From contig JAAAJB010000285.1 in NCBI GenBank assembly GCA_016098155.1, positions 1 to 44,070 on the forward strand: a DNA stretch of 44,070 nucleotides. The letters run 5' to 3'. The notes beneath the pieces are model-generated. The model was not told the origin of the DNA, ran no database searches, and saw only the letters and a list, made by a program, of their open reading frames with translations. The position numbers and the translations under genes are program-made. Positions 22,577-34,459 of this stretch are shown piece by piece; position 1 is the first letter of the stretch, and each line of letters opens with the position of its first letter. The DNA comes from Actinomortierella ambigua (lineage: Eukaryota; Mortierellomycota; Mortierellomycetes; Mortierellales; Mortierellaceae).

Positions 22577-23831
22577 TCAAATGACGCCACCTAGATAGAG
22601 GACACCGACGACGCACGACCCAATGACGGCAGACAAAATGACATTGTCCCGACGTTTGCGCGACTGAATCTTGCCAATCAGATTGCCTACTCCCGGCAGC
22701 TGTGCCGCCACATCTGTAATCCTTCGATTGACATTTTGCAATGTCGTGCGTTGTTGTGCCAAGTCATCTCGTGTTGCAAATGCTTGACTATTGAGAAGGA
22801 GATACATCAAAAAAAATTGGGAGAGAGGAGAAAGGTTAGCCACTATCAATGGAGGCAACACGAGAGAAACAGAAAGAAAGCCCCTCCCCCCCTCAAGTCA
22901 TAGGACTTACTCCAAAGCGGTATCCGCCAACAAATGGCTAGAGTCAATCCGTGACCGTTCGCTGAGATAATAATCAGCGGCCGACCCTTGTCCAGCCTTG
23001 AAAGAGCTAATGTCGTCCCGAACCGAGCTTAACAGGTCGGCCCGCCCACGGACCGCACGGACGTTTTGGCGGATTGTTCGAAATTCCTTGTTGTAGTTGT
23101 ACAAACTGTCCCGGTGTCGCTGCAGGATATGGAACATGGACGTTGAATGTGGTGCACCTGTCGCTGATGGTGTTTCGAGATGTTTGGCCATGGCGTCAAC
23201 CAATTGGTTTAGCTAGATTATATTGTATAACAAGAATGACGACACCCAAGAGACGTTATAAAAAAAGATTAGCAAGAAGAAAGGCTGATCCACTCAGCCA
23301 TGACAAGAAACAACATTGTGTTGTTGCAAACCCTCCTCCCTTTCCTGTGTATCTCGAACTTGAGAGAGAGTGTGTGTATGTGTCCCTTACCCTCTTGAGC
23401 TGGCTGTCGATATCACTCTCCACCTCGTCACTGTTGCCAGGTAAGTCGGACACCTGTCCATTCAAATGTCGAAACTGTGCTCCTCCTGCTGCTGATGCAG
23501 AGGCTCCTACACTTGGTGTGGGGGTTCGTGAAGAGGAAGGAGTCGATGGTCGCTGCAGCGTGTAACTCGAGAGTGTTGTCAGTTTGTTCCCGATATCGCT
23601 CTCCAAGAAACGAGCCTCCTTGCGCAAAGTGTCCCACGAAGCAGTTGTCAGGTCGTGTGGCTGTGGTTGTTGCTGTTGTTGTTGTTGAGAAGACGTTGTC
23701 GAGGCAGCAAGGTGGTCATGGAGGGCTGTCGCGGCTGCAGATGGTGAGGGATGGGTGCTCAATGGCGCATCTCTGTATATTGGCGTCCGAGCAGGCGAAG
23801 TCTTGAGCATTGTGTTTGGCCCTGTGTTCAT
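22577..23831 (-). CDS. GOS1: Golgi SNAP receptor GOS1 (GOSR1, Qb-SNARE)
   Basis: Three exons on the minus strand, 23831-23391, 23212-22911 and 22787-22577, encode 317 residues with phase kept. The conserved part starts at SWDTLRKEARFLESDIGNKL. SDIDSQLKR is spliced to LNQLVDAMAKHL, and the middle contains FHILQRHRDSLYNYNKEFR. The SNARE motif is LDQAFATRDDLAQQRTTLQ to RITDVAAQLPGVGNLIGKI, and the C-terminus is a membrane anchor, NVILSAVIGSCVVGVLYLGG. The GNLIGKI and RKRRDN elements before the anchor are typical of GS28/Gos1. The protein is a v-/Qb-SNARE for intra-Golgi and endosome-to-Golgi fusion. It is longer than yeast Gos1 (223 residues) because of a 60-70 residue N-terminal Ser/Pro/Gln extension with Q7 and a Ser/Pro/Thr insert after the first helix. 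The start at 23831 is the first clear ATG of this frame; the extension may be alternative. Confidence 0.94.
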
Positions 23832-24087
23832 GCTTGAACTGTAGATGGTATGTGTGAAAGAGAGAGAAAGCGAGAAAAAAAGAGCGAGTGATGCGAATGA
23901 ATGGAGGACACTGGGTGAAGGGGGGAATGCTGAAAGATGAGGTTGCATCTGCCAGCATGACAAGAACCGAGCGGGAAGATATTCACTCGCAGGTGTTAAC
24001 TAATTTTTTTTATAACAAATTTCTATGGTACACAGCGTTTGTCCGTAGTAGAGAAGACCCTGAAAGGCCTGCGCTTAACTGGTGTCG

Positions 24088-26172
24088 CTACAGGGTCTTT
24101 TGGTTCTTGCCATTAAGCGCGACATGGGGGAGTACGCCACCGACCCATTCAATCTTGGGGTGGCGATCCAGGTTGAGTGCGCGCTGGTAGCAAATCAACA
24201 TGCATAACATGTAGCTCGCCAACGAAGCGCCAACATGCCTATCCGCATGACCAATAAACACATGTGAGTCGACCGCAATCCGCTTTTTTTTTTCCCAGTG
24301 CATCATGTACATACAACAAGTAATACAAAACTTACCACCATGCGTGAAGCTGAGGGTTGGGGACGCCAAAGGGAAGAGCCTCGACGAGATGGCAAAGCCG
24401 AAAGTCGACATTCCAATAGCCATACGAGAACAAGGTGGCAATGAACGTGTATCGCCACATCCGTTTGATATCTTCATCCTTGTGGCTGCCATAAATCTTA
24501 ATGACATGCGATAAAACAATGATCACCACAAAGGCAAACGACGACTGGAAGACGATAAACTCGAGTAGGTGGTTTTCCGGCCCCGAGGCAAAGAGCATCA
24601 CCACCGTCGTCACCAGTCCATACAGGGCAATCGAGACTGGGAACCATGTGCCGAGCTTGCGGTATGGCTTATCCTCGACACAGCAATACGCAACGGTCAA
24701 AATCGTAAACACCATCGGCACCTCGTCCAACATCTGTAACGGAAAAAGTAACGTTCCATGGAAGGCAATCGATCCAATGCCGACAATCACAATCGAGCCG
24801 AAAGCAATAATGAATCGCTTCTCAAAGTTCCAGTGCAGGTACATCCCGAGCAGCCCGACGACGACCATCGAGAAGGACGACAGCGTGTTGAAGAACTCTG
24901 CCACATAGTACGAAATGTCGTAGTTGCGTTCGCACCAATCTATTTTTGTTAATACAAATGGGTAGGGCGTTGGAGCGAATGAGATTTTGCGAGGGAAAAT
25001 GTGCCTTCCCCTTTCCCTCTCCTTTTTTTTTTTACTGTCCACTGTTTGCCTGCACGTTATTGATTTCACTTGGTACGTTCTACCGGTAGCCTCAATGACT
25101 AATCATTGGAACGACTGAAACGGCAATCAGCATTGAGCATAGTTATTGAACACCCTCTCTCTCACACACACTCTCTCTACATGTTCGAGCCCAATCCCAT
25201 GCTTGCTCTATTGTTTTGAATAATCACACAATCCAAACAAAGAAATAAAAGTGCCTGCGCAATGGTCGTCGAAAAAGGGAAAAAAATGGAGGAACGGTTG
25301 GGGATGGGGAGGGGGGACAGTAAAGCCGTACATCGTCCTTTGCCTCTTACTAGAGCAGTCCTTCTTGTTCCCGGAGCAAGAGATGGCTGAATCAGTGCTC
25401 ATGTGAGCTACTCACATTGTCAACGTACGCCGCCCACGCCTCATTTTTTTTTCTCTGGCACATCGGCCGCGCAGGGTACAGCGAGGCTGAGTCTTAGTCT
25501 TTGGTACCGCAAACTGATTCATTTCTTCCCGGTGTTGCAAAGTGTCAGTGAGATCATGCCGTGCCCCGATATCCATCCCCATAACAGAGCCAAAGAGGGA
25601 GAAAAGAGAGTGCAGCAAGCCGCCATATCCACACCATGTGTCGTTAGGAGTAGGTGGGTGTGATCCATGTGTTGTGATCCATGTGTTGTGGGAATAGACA
25701 AAGTGTAAACAACCTGTGATTCATCGCCAACACAGCAACAAAAGGGTGAATGAAGAAGAAGGAAAACAACAAAAAGGGTGTGTGTGTATGTCTCATGCTC
25801 CTAACCTTCTGTCCTCCCTTATTTTCGCGCATAAACACACACTCACACACACTCACTCAAACTCACACATCTCCCTCTTCCCCCGCCCCTCGCTCACGCT
25901 CGCTCACCCATGGACCTTTGGGGAGCGCTCCTGACGCTGATCGGCGAATGTATCACTTACCAACTAAATGATGCCCGAGACGGGGAAATTGCAATAAAAG
26001 AATACAAAGCGATCATGTTAGCAATCAGCTGGAGGACAATACGATGATGGTGATCGTTATAGGTGATGTGCATGATACATCAGAATGTACCTGATGCTGT
26101 GGGGGGACCCCAAAAGCCGACCGTGGAGTAATCAATGAGGGTGGTATTGGAGTACGTCGAAGGAACAATCAT
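24088..26172 (-). CDS. Alkaline ceramidase (Ypc1/Ydc1/ACER family)
   Basis: Three exons on the minus strand, 26172-26091, 24939-24336 and 24238-24088, encode 278 residues, within the family's usual size. Exon 1 ends GFWGPPTAS and is completed by exon 2 as DWCERNYDISYYVAEFFNTL, the family signature. The metal-site and catalytic features are present: SIAFHGTLL (Ser and first His), LDEVPMVF (Asp), and HAWWH, whose final His is supplied by exon 3 across the splice. About seven membrane helices are visible (SFSMVVVGLLGMYLHW, FIIAFGSIVIVGIGSIAFH, VSIALYGLVTTVVMLFA, FVVIIVLSHVIKIYG). The enzyme hydrolyses phytoceramide or dihydroceramide to a free long-chain base and fatty acid in the ER/Golgi membrane. 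Family versus yeast paralogue (YPC1 or YDC1) cannot be settled here. Confidence 0.95.
24940..26090 (-). other. Long (1,151 bp) first intron of the ceramidase gene
   Basis: Donor TCAG|GTACAT and acceptor ATTAACAAAAATAG|AT. It separates a 82-base first exon from the catalytic exon. It contains a 14-bp tandem duplication, GATCCATGTGTTGT twice (25663-25690), CACACTCA-rich sequence near 25835-25870 and T/A runs. No exon or gene is recognised in it; it may hold regulatory sequence or an alternative start. Confidence 0.6.
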
Positions 26173-27821
26173 GATGGTATGATGGTAGGGAGTGTGGAGT
26201 CAGGCGGTAGGCAACCCTGGTCAGTTTGAGAATGTGAATCCTTGAAGGTTCCACAAGAAAATAAAAAACAAAAAAATAAACGGAGATCAGCGTGCAGAGA
26301 AGGATAAAGGATGGGGAAGAAACCGAACGATGGGTGTCGGATGGGTGTCTGGTAGTCGAGAGAAGTAAAGAGGAACAGTAGCTCGGACGTGTGGGTTGTG
26401 GATGAATGTAGACAGGATGAGAGCAAAGGCAATGAAGGAGCGAAGGAGGAAGCGAGCAAAGTAGGTAAAGTGGAGAATGGATGGTTGGAAGGAGAATGGA
26501 GCTACAAGAAAAAGTGAAAAGATGAAGGTAAATATATTAGTGTTAGGAAAAGAGAGTGAACAAGAATAAGTGAAAGAAAAAAAAAAGCTACTTATGCTCT
26601 TTAAATATACGGCGGTGAATGCGCCTCGAGAGACCAAAAGGCTGGGCAGCGGACAGGAGGACTCTTCGCCTGGCGCTGCATCATAGTCGTAGTCAAATGA
26701 GGCACTCTGACCCTGACCCTTCGTCCCACCCCCTTCCCCCGACACGCAGACAGTACACAGATACACAAAACACCCTTACGCTACTGCCCGCATGATGACT
26801 GTGACTATTACTACTACTAGACTACCGCCCTGGCCGCCGCCGCCACCGTGGTGATGGTGAGGATGGGTGTCCGTGACAAGAGAGGACGAGGACGAGGACG
26901 ACCTGCCTATGGCTACCGCTGCTGTCACGTTGGTCGCCGTCACCCTTGCTTGACAGTTGTCCCCGATGATCGAATTACCCTTGCTTCTTTTCCCCCCTTC
27001 CCCCCCTGTCCTTTTCTCTCTTTCTCCTGATGACATGGGATACTGCCGGGCCCGGTTCTGACATTCTGAGAGCAATTTCATGTTTTTTTTTATTCATTGT
27101 ACACCATTGATGTCACTGGGGTACTACAAATGGACACAGGCATGTCTTTTGTGCCCCTCTCCACATTTTGACGATCCATTATTGAGTGCGAATGCAAGAG
27201 GTGAGACAGGTCGAAGGACTGTGGACAAACACACAGAGAGAGAGGTCTTGTGCCCCGACTTCTTTCCCCCCCCCTCCTTCGTCCCCCTCCCACAACAACC
27301 ATCGCAGCCAAGTCTCCGCAGCTCCAATAAAAGTATCTGTCTGTCCGCATTCTGATCACAAACATGCTGAAATAGGCGCAGTCATGATGCACTACCTCAT
27401 GGCCCGCGTGAATAAAAAAACGATAATAAAGCCCTTCAAAACAAACACTCCAACAGCTACAACAACTCCATATGACACACAGAAAACCTGTTATGTCTGA
27501 AGCCATACCTGTTGTGTGCGCCAAGATCCTCCTCTGAAGACGACTATCTGGAAAATGTAGACATCTTTCTCCACTTTTCAGACATAACGCTTGAGACTCT
27601 ACTCGAGCTATTGCTTGTCGCCACCCTGCATCGACATTTTTTTTTAAAACCTTCATCTCCAAGTGAACAGCCTAGCGGGACAAAAAAAAAGAAAAGACAC
27701 CCAGGCCAAGGGAAACGCGGAAAAAAAATAGTGGCCAATGCTTGCCCAGCGTGTTATGCTGCGCATTGCATGCGTCTTTTTGTGAATGCGGTATGAACCT
27801 GTCTCTCTGTTTCTCTCGCTG

Positions 27822-27826
<5 letters not shown>

Positions 27827-27853
<27 letters not shown>

Positions 27854-27854
27854 T

Positions 27855-27913
<59 letters not shown>

Positions 27914-27914
27914 G
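27827..27914. repeat. (CT)n microsatellite
   Basis: CT/TC dinucleotide tract of about 88 bases with a few TTT or CCC interruptions, followed by CTGTT/CTGCT pentamers to about 27950. Intergenic. Confidence 0.92.
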
Positions 27915-28477
27915 CTCTTTTCTGTTCTGTTCTGTTCTGCTCTGCTTTGCTTTCGCCACCACTTCCCGTTGAGACTACACAACCTTGCTCCTTTGTTCTT
28001 TGTTTACTATTTTGTTGCTCTAATGCTTCCTAACCGCAAAACACGACAAGCCTACTTCTACCCTATCCCTTTTATCGACGTCCATGCGGCCAAGGAAAGA
28101 AACGGGAAAAAAAAAGAACAGTGTTGTACCACGCGATCGATGCCTTTGACTGATATGATATCTTCACAATATCACCTTGACGCATTATAGAGGATAATCT
28201 TAAAGCGAAGGGAAACTTGATGATTTCTTTACGCATAGTTGTTACATCGTTGATTTTTTTTTGTTGTATAGTAAGAGAGTGGAGCCTCAAGACATTCAGA
28301 CAACCTGATCGTTTGCGTATTGCCTCCCCTTCAATTGGTAACCCAAAAAAAAAGGGGCGCACGGGCCTTTTCAACCTTTTTTTTTTTTTTTTTTTTTTTC
28401 GAAAGTTGATACTCGATCATGCGAAAGACATGTTTTATTTAGAGGCAGGATGGGTATGCCTGAATTATGTTTTTTTT

Positions 28478-28536
28478 GGGGGGGGGGGGAGGGGGGGGGG
28501 GGGGGGAGGAAGGGGGGGGGGGGGGGGGGGGGGGGG
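28478..28536. repeat. Poly-G block (59 bases, G-quadruplex-prone)
   Basis: Runs of G12, G16 and G25-26 separated only by A, AGGAA and similar, preceded by T9 at 28469-28477. On the minus strand this is a C-rich block about 180 bases beyond the MFS stop codon, so probably in or just past that gene's 3' UTR. Confidence 0.95.
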
Positions 28537-28717
28537 TCGCAATGTGAATGCATGAGGGTCGAAAGTTACACAGGTGAGGTGAGAGGGATTTTGAAAACCA
28601 GGGAACAATAAAAAAAACAAATCAATGTCCATGCATCGATCATCGCTTCCAAGCTGAGAGAATAAAAATACCTCACCCCCCAAAAGAAGAAAAAGAAACT
28701 GTTTCTAGTTTTTTCTT

Positions 28718-31154
28718 TTAGGCGATGGCAAAGACGCGTCGTTCAATCTTGAAGCGCAGGTACAAGATCGACAACGACGCGACCAAAGGCGTCATGGCCG
28801 AAAAGATGATCGCGCCCGTGTAGCTGCCATCCATGGCACTAATGATCGCCGTCGCGATCGGTGTGCCGAGCAAGTTGCCAAAGATATTACCAAAGTACAG
28901 CATACCCAACGCCGACGGCAGACGCTCGACACTGACGACCTGGGCCGTCGCGACAGGGAAGACGGAGATGAAGCCACCGCCAAAGAGACCATACGAGATC
29001 ATGAACGTCATGATCAAGGCCTCGTTGTGCGCCGGCAGCCAGAACGCCAGGATCGACACACCGGCCATGACCACACACCCAAACAGCGTGTTCATCTTGC
29101 CCAGATAGTCGGCCGCAATGCCGAGGCCGATACGCGAGACAATGTTGATCCCACTGTACATCGACACCAAGTTGGCGGCCGCGGAGGGCGTCATACCGAT
29201 CACGCTCGTGGCATAGGTCGGGATCAAGAAGATGGGGATCAGGTAACCAAACGTGACGGTGAACGCACAGAGCATGAGCGGGACGAACCCTTGCATCTTG
29301 AACACCCCAAAGTCAAAGATGGGGCCCTTCTTGACGCCGTGGATCCGTGGACGGACAAAGGGGAAAATCGCCGCCAAGAAGGCGAGCACGCAAATGCCCA
29401 GGATGCGAAGCGTCCACCAGACTCCGACCTCGGTGATCAGCGCACGGGTCATGGGCGCAAGCGCAAGGCCGCCCAGACCGGACCCGGCCACGGCCAGACC
29501 GTTGGCCAGGCCACGCTTCTTGAGGAAGTACTGGGTGGTGACGGCGATCGTGGAGAAGAAGGCTACACCACCACCGAGTCCAAACAATAGACCCTGAAGG
29601 AAGAAAAAAAAATAATCAAGGGAGATGTGTAGAACAATAGGAGAAAGAGGGAGGGAGAGGGGTATTTCGAGATTTGTATTAGAAATCGATCATTTGCCCC
29701 CCCAATCCAACATGCCCAAGAAAACGAGTTTTTTTTTTATCAGTCGATAGAGTTTAGAGTTGCATGTGCATGGAAAAGTGAGCCGCGTTATTTTAAAAAG
29801 ACTGGGCGGGCCAGCTTTTTGTGGTGTGCTTTGCATCCCTCCTCACTCCAACCTGCATGGCTGTTGCGCATTGGAATGGAGGAAAACGTGGTCCTTTTTG
29901 GTTTGGCTTGGTTTGAATTTTTTTTTTTTTGTTGCAGCTTACCTGAGTCAGATACAGTTGCCACAATTCTGTAGCAAAACTGGCGAGGATCATACCTGAA
30001 CCACAGACCACAATTCCAATGGCGACGACGACGCGCATACCAAGGAAACGCATCATTGGTGCAATGAACGGGCCGACGGCAAACATGGACGAGGTACCAA
30101 TACTACCCACCCAAGATAATTGCGACGACGTGGCCCCTGGGAAGGTGTTTGCGCGAAGATGGTATTCTTGGAAGACACCCTAAAATGAAAAGCAGGAAAT
30201 AAAAAAGTTTGTTGTATGTGGATAAAGAGTTAGGGGCGGGGGGAGGAAGAAGTATGGGAGTTGGGAAAATGAGAAAGCCAACACAGGCACGGCAAAACTA
30301 TCAACAGCGTTTATGGAAGGTGGAGAACAAGTGGGGGAAACAAGTACGAGAGGCGACACGACTTGCAAGACATTCATCACACGCAAACAAAACAAACAAA
30401 CAAACAAAGACCCAACGAACGAATGACCTACCCAAATAATGTTCGCACCGAAACACCTGTGATTTTTCCATGAGGACAGAGACCGGAGGAAGGTTAAATG
30501 ATCGACAGTGGAGTTACGAATAGGATGTACGGAGAGAGTGGAGAAGGAAGATTGAGAGAGAGAGAGAGTGGGGAAAAAAGAAGGAGAGACAGAGAGAGAG
30601 CACGAGTGAGTGTGTGAGTTTCGTATTAATCCGCTATTGGCGCATGTGGAAAACACAGGGCCAAAGTCCAAGAATAATAATAAAAAAAAAAACCTTGTCG
30701 GGGGGGAAAAACTTGCAACTTACCAAAAGTTGACTACAAAACTGGCCAGGACGACCAACCATCCAAAGCCGCCATCTGGATAGGTCATAATCTTGCCGTC
30801 AATGACTGAGCGCACCGTGGGTGCCTTGATACTCCGTGTATCCTCCAAGCAGAGCTCGACCTCAATCTCAACCGAGCCTTCATCAAAGTCGGGATCGTCT
30901 GCCTGGGCCTCTAGCTTGCCAAGGTCTGAATGGACGGTCTCCGATGCGGATGCAGTGGCCGTAGCAGTCGTGTCACGCTGTTTCTCCATGGCGAGAAATG
31001 AATCAGGACCAGAGACTGTCTTTTCGTTTTCACTCTCTTCAGCAACGGTCAACGTGGAATTGAGGTGTGGCGGAGACGGTCGTTGGGCTTGTGGGACCTG
31101 GAAGGAGATGGAGGGTCTTCGTTCGATGACTGTAGAGAGTTCCTCTTTGGACAT
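28718..31154 (-). CDS. MFS transporter, monocarboxylate-transporter-like (MCT/SLC16 type)
   Basis: Four exons on the minus strand, 31154-30724, 30456-30432 (25-base microexon), 30179-29943 and 29593-28718, encode 522 residues with phase kept. A hydrophilic N-terminus of about 125 residues (Ser/Thr/Glu-rich, probably cytosolic and phosphorylatable) leads to YPDGGFGWLVVLASFVVNFW, the conserved first helix of fungal MCT-like carriers. The microexon supplies CFGANIIW, followed by GVFQEYH, SWVGSIGT, the loop GLGGGVAFFSTIAVTTQYF, and the central RGLANGLAVAGSGLGGLALAP motif. The second half includes GINIVSRIGLGIAADYLGKM, an MFS cytoplasmic-loop signature, and SYGLFGGGFISVFPVATAQV. Twelve helices are expected. 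The family exports or imports monocarboxylates or related small organic acids by proton symport in the plasma membrane; the substrate cannot be read from sequence. Confidence 0.9.
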
Positions 31155-34100
31155 TGGCCGATGTTTTGTTTGTTCTTATACGGTGTGCGTGTATGTGTGT
31201 GTGTGTGTGTGTGGGCCTGTGGAGGGGGGAGAGGGGGTATGAATGTGTGTGTGTGAACGTGTATGGGTATTGAATGTGTGTGTGGGTGTGTGAAAATATG
31301 CAATCTGGATGGGATTGGGTGGTTCAAGCGCAGTAAAAGGATGGTGAAGAAACAAAGGGGATTGACGATCTCTTGCTCTCTCTCACTCGCTATCACTCAA
31401 CAACGGTTTTTTTGGAGAGGGGAGGGGGTGCTTCTCTAAAACAAAATCAATTTTTCTGTTCTGTCTCCTGCAGAGGAATCTCTTTTTCTATGGTCTACTC
31501 TCGAGTGGGGGTGGGGAGGAATCACAATTAGAGAGAGGCAGAAGCAAAGCAGGGTCGTTTATGAAACGGAGAGTCTGCGGAGAAGAAGAAGGGAAGAGAA
31601 GAGAGAGGACGGGGGGAGGTGGGTACGAGTGAGTAAGAGTAAGAGTCAGATCTGGAGGGGAAGAAGGTGGGGAGCCAAAAGTTGACCTTTTATAGATTTT
31701 GTTGTGCTGTCGGAGAAAGAGGACAAAGCGGAATACACTCTCAAGTCAGGGATCGAGTTAGTGTGGCAGTGGGTTCAAAACTATGAGAGTACATGTCCAA
31801 AAAGAGTCCTCAGTGCAAATAATGCGTGAGCAATTCTATATGGCCTTGATTTTGTCTGTTATAAACGAAGGTTACTGTCCACCACCCCCTCCTTCATCTC
31901 CTTCCCTTCCACCTATACAGTCCGTGTGCTCTGGTCTTGGTTATCTCTATGCATGCTGCTGTTGCTGTGCTCAATATACCCCGGTGCACCTTACTGCTCC
32001 CTTCCCCTCCATTCCTCGGTTGGTCAGGTTACATCTGGTCTCGGTTACAGAAAAAGAAAGACAGGGGGTGGAGAAAAAGGAAGGAAGGGGGGAGGGGAAT
32101 CCACGAACTACTTGCCAAAAGAGATGGAATGGCCATCCCACATGTTGCCGAAAGGGACGACTCGCGAGATCAATACAGCTTTTCGGTACGTACAAGACAG
32201 CTGGTTCCACCCATGTACACCAGCATGAAAGAAAATGTAATCCAGGATAAGCAACATTAGAGTTTTTGACTCCTTTCCAACTCCTCTTTCTCCTCCACCT
32301 TTTGCTCCACTGCGCTCCGTTGTCCATTGCGCTCCGCTCGATCAATGAGCGCCTTTGCCCAATGTTTCACTCACCGCCCTAGTATATTTTTTTTCTCACT
32401 CACTCGTCTGTCTCTTCACCCCTACTCCTTTGGCATTATTAGTCATTCTTCATGACCCTCCTTCGTCTCCTTGGAGATTTAGTCGAGTGGATGCGAGTAC
32501 TCCCCCCACCCCCCGGACTCTTTTTTTGGGAGGAATAAAAAGAACAAAAAAAAAAGTAGGGGAAGGGGTTGGATGGGTGGGTAAATGTGAACAAGGCAGC
32601 CACGCTGCATATGTGCATCAAAAGGCGGCAGGTAGTTCGGTAGCGGTGGTAGTGGTGGAGGGGGAAGGGTGCCGCCAGCTGTGTGTGAAAATCGAGTTTC
32701 GAGGGCAGATGTCGGTGGTTAGTCGCGCACCGTTTGATTAGTAATGGCCCACCCTGCTTCATGGAGGCCTACTTTCCTGTTCTCTTTTACGTTTAGTCCT
32801 TTTGGCGGAGGGGAAAACAGGACGGTGCGTGCTGTGCTTGGATGAACACAATACAGTTTAAACACTCGAGGACACAAGTCCATTGTCATATTAGAGTGTG
32901 GTGAGAAGCGAGGGAGGGGGCGCGCGGGGAGGGGAGAGGCGAGGAGGGGGAAAAACCACTTGGGGGTGAGGGATGTACGTAGGACATGACTGAATCGTTG
33001 TTCATTTCCATCTAGGGTATGAGGGCAGACATTGGCCTAATTTCTCCTTTTTCTTTCTCGAGCTGGTGGTCTGTTGTGCAGCGGCGTACATAATTATTGT
33101 CGAGATGGGCTCGTTTAGTTCTGTTTGTCGTGAGGGAGGCCAATGGAAGATTGTTTAGCCTGTTGACCGATCAGACCACAACTGCTGTTCATCGAGGGGT
33201 TTACTTTGCTGTGAACGCCAAACACTACTCAAGAGAGTTTGGCCAACAGGAGAACATGGTGGTCGCCAGCTGAGAAAAATGTATAGCGCAGATGGAGTGA
33301 AAAAGGCAACGAAGGAGGGAGGGAAGGACAAGTCAGGAGAGTTCTTCTCACCCCTCCTACTCCTCACCCTCCTTCTCCCCCTCGTCTGTCTACAACCTCA
33401 ATGCCCTTCTCCCCCCGTTTTGTCCAATGGATCTCCCCCCCCCTCTCTTTCCTCCTACCAGATGCGATACAATAATGGGTGTATAGTCGCTAGGGGTGTA
33501 CAAACGCATGTCGTTCACTGACCCCAGGGATTCGTAACACTCAGCATATCATGCATTTCTCGCCATGGAATGGAAAACGGGGTTTGTCTAGGACAGTATA
33601 CTCAGCGTGCTTTTCTGTCTCTCCCCCCCTCCTTCCTTCCCTTGCCCTCCCCAGCTTGGTCCGGGGAAGAAGATAACCTCTTGACCATTTGTTCATCCAA
33701 TCCGTGCAAACAAATGGCCATACTATTCGAAAGGGAGTTCAATCCCCGCACTCCGTGCTGGGCTTTTTTTTTTTTTTTTGTTTTTTTGTACACAAGCTCC
33801 TCATGACCCTCCTCTCTTGCCTATTTCGTCCCAACTCTGAACTTCTGTCGATAACTGCCGCAAAGGAGGCGTTGACGCTGTGAAACCGTCAGTCGAGAAG
33901 AAAAAAAAAAAAGGTCGCTTCACACAAACTATTGCAATTGGAGATCCATCCAGAGGTACAGTACTATACAGTTGTACAGTACAAGGAGGGCCTAAAAAGA
34001 AAAAAGATATGCCCACAGCCAAGGATGTCTAACACAAGCCCTGCGGAACTGGCAGGTGGTTCTTCGCTCTTTCTCACCCTCTTCAGACTCGTTTTTTTTT

Positions 34101-34459
34101 TTTTTTTTTTTTTCAACTCAGCCTACATAAGGTATGTCGTACTGTCCATATCCAGAATGTAAAAGGATGTCCAAAGGGTCCCACCCACCTATCCATCGCC
34201 ACCACCACCAACAATACCACTTCAGTGAGCATTTTTAAGCGAAATCGATAGTTCACCCTTGACGAAAGGGTGTCGTGACCTTACTCACAACAACTCTACT
34301 TTGAACTACTGTCCAACCCCCCTCCCTGGTCTCACCTTGGAGATGATTCTAGTCTGCGACCAGCAGACCAGTAATGTGTGGTTTTTTTCCCCTTCTATTT
34401 TCTCTCCCTCGTTATCTTATTGTGTGTAATGTGTATATGTGTGGGGGGTGTGGGGTGCG
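31155..34459. other. 3.3 kb gene-poor region between the MFS and ankyrin genes
   Basis: It contains the MFS promoter and the 3' flank of the ankyrin gene. The MFS-proximal part has a GT repeat (31190-31213) and GA-rich tracts (31560-31640). Later there are T runs (33763-33779, 34091-34113) and many CCCTCC-type stretches. Open frames are short and low complexity, and I recognise no domain, tRNA or transposon feature. Confidence 0.45.

Larger units (their letters stand above)
26173..28717. other. 2.5 kb intergenic region upstream of the ceramidase gene
   Basis: It holds the ceramidase promoter and the 3' flank of the MFS gene. Open frames exist on both strands but are Ser/Phe/Leu or Arg/Glu low complexity with no recognised domain. 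Notable structures are a 12-bp inverted repeat (27490-27501/27577-27588), a CT microsatellite (27827-27914), a T23 run (28377-28399) and a G-rich block (28478-28536). Confidence 0.5.

Noticed and set aside
26776..27081. Minus-strand open frame MKLLSECQNRARQ..
   Set aside because: The frame is Gly/Ser/His low complexity and valine-rich at the end, with no domain and no splice partners.
27653..27982. Minus-strand (RE)n open frame
   Set aside because: Translation of the CT microsatellite only; no flanking coding sequence.
33645..33780. Possible tRNA or Pol III gene: CCAGC..GCTGG ends, GTTCAATCC box and a following T17 run
   Set aside because: The T-arm stem does not pair over five bases, the acceptor arms are about 115 bases apart, and no convincing A box is present.
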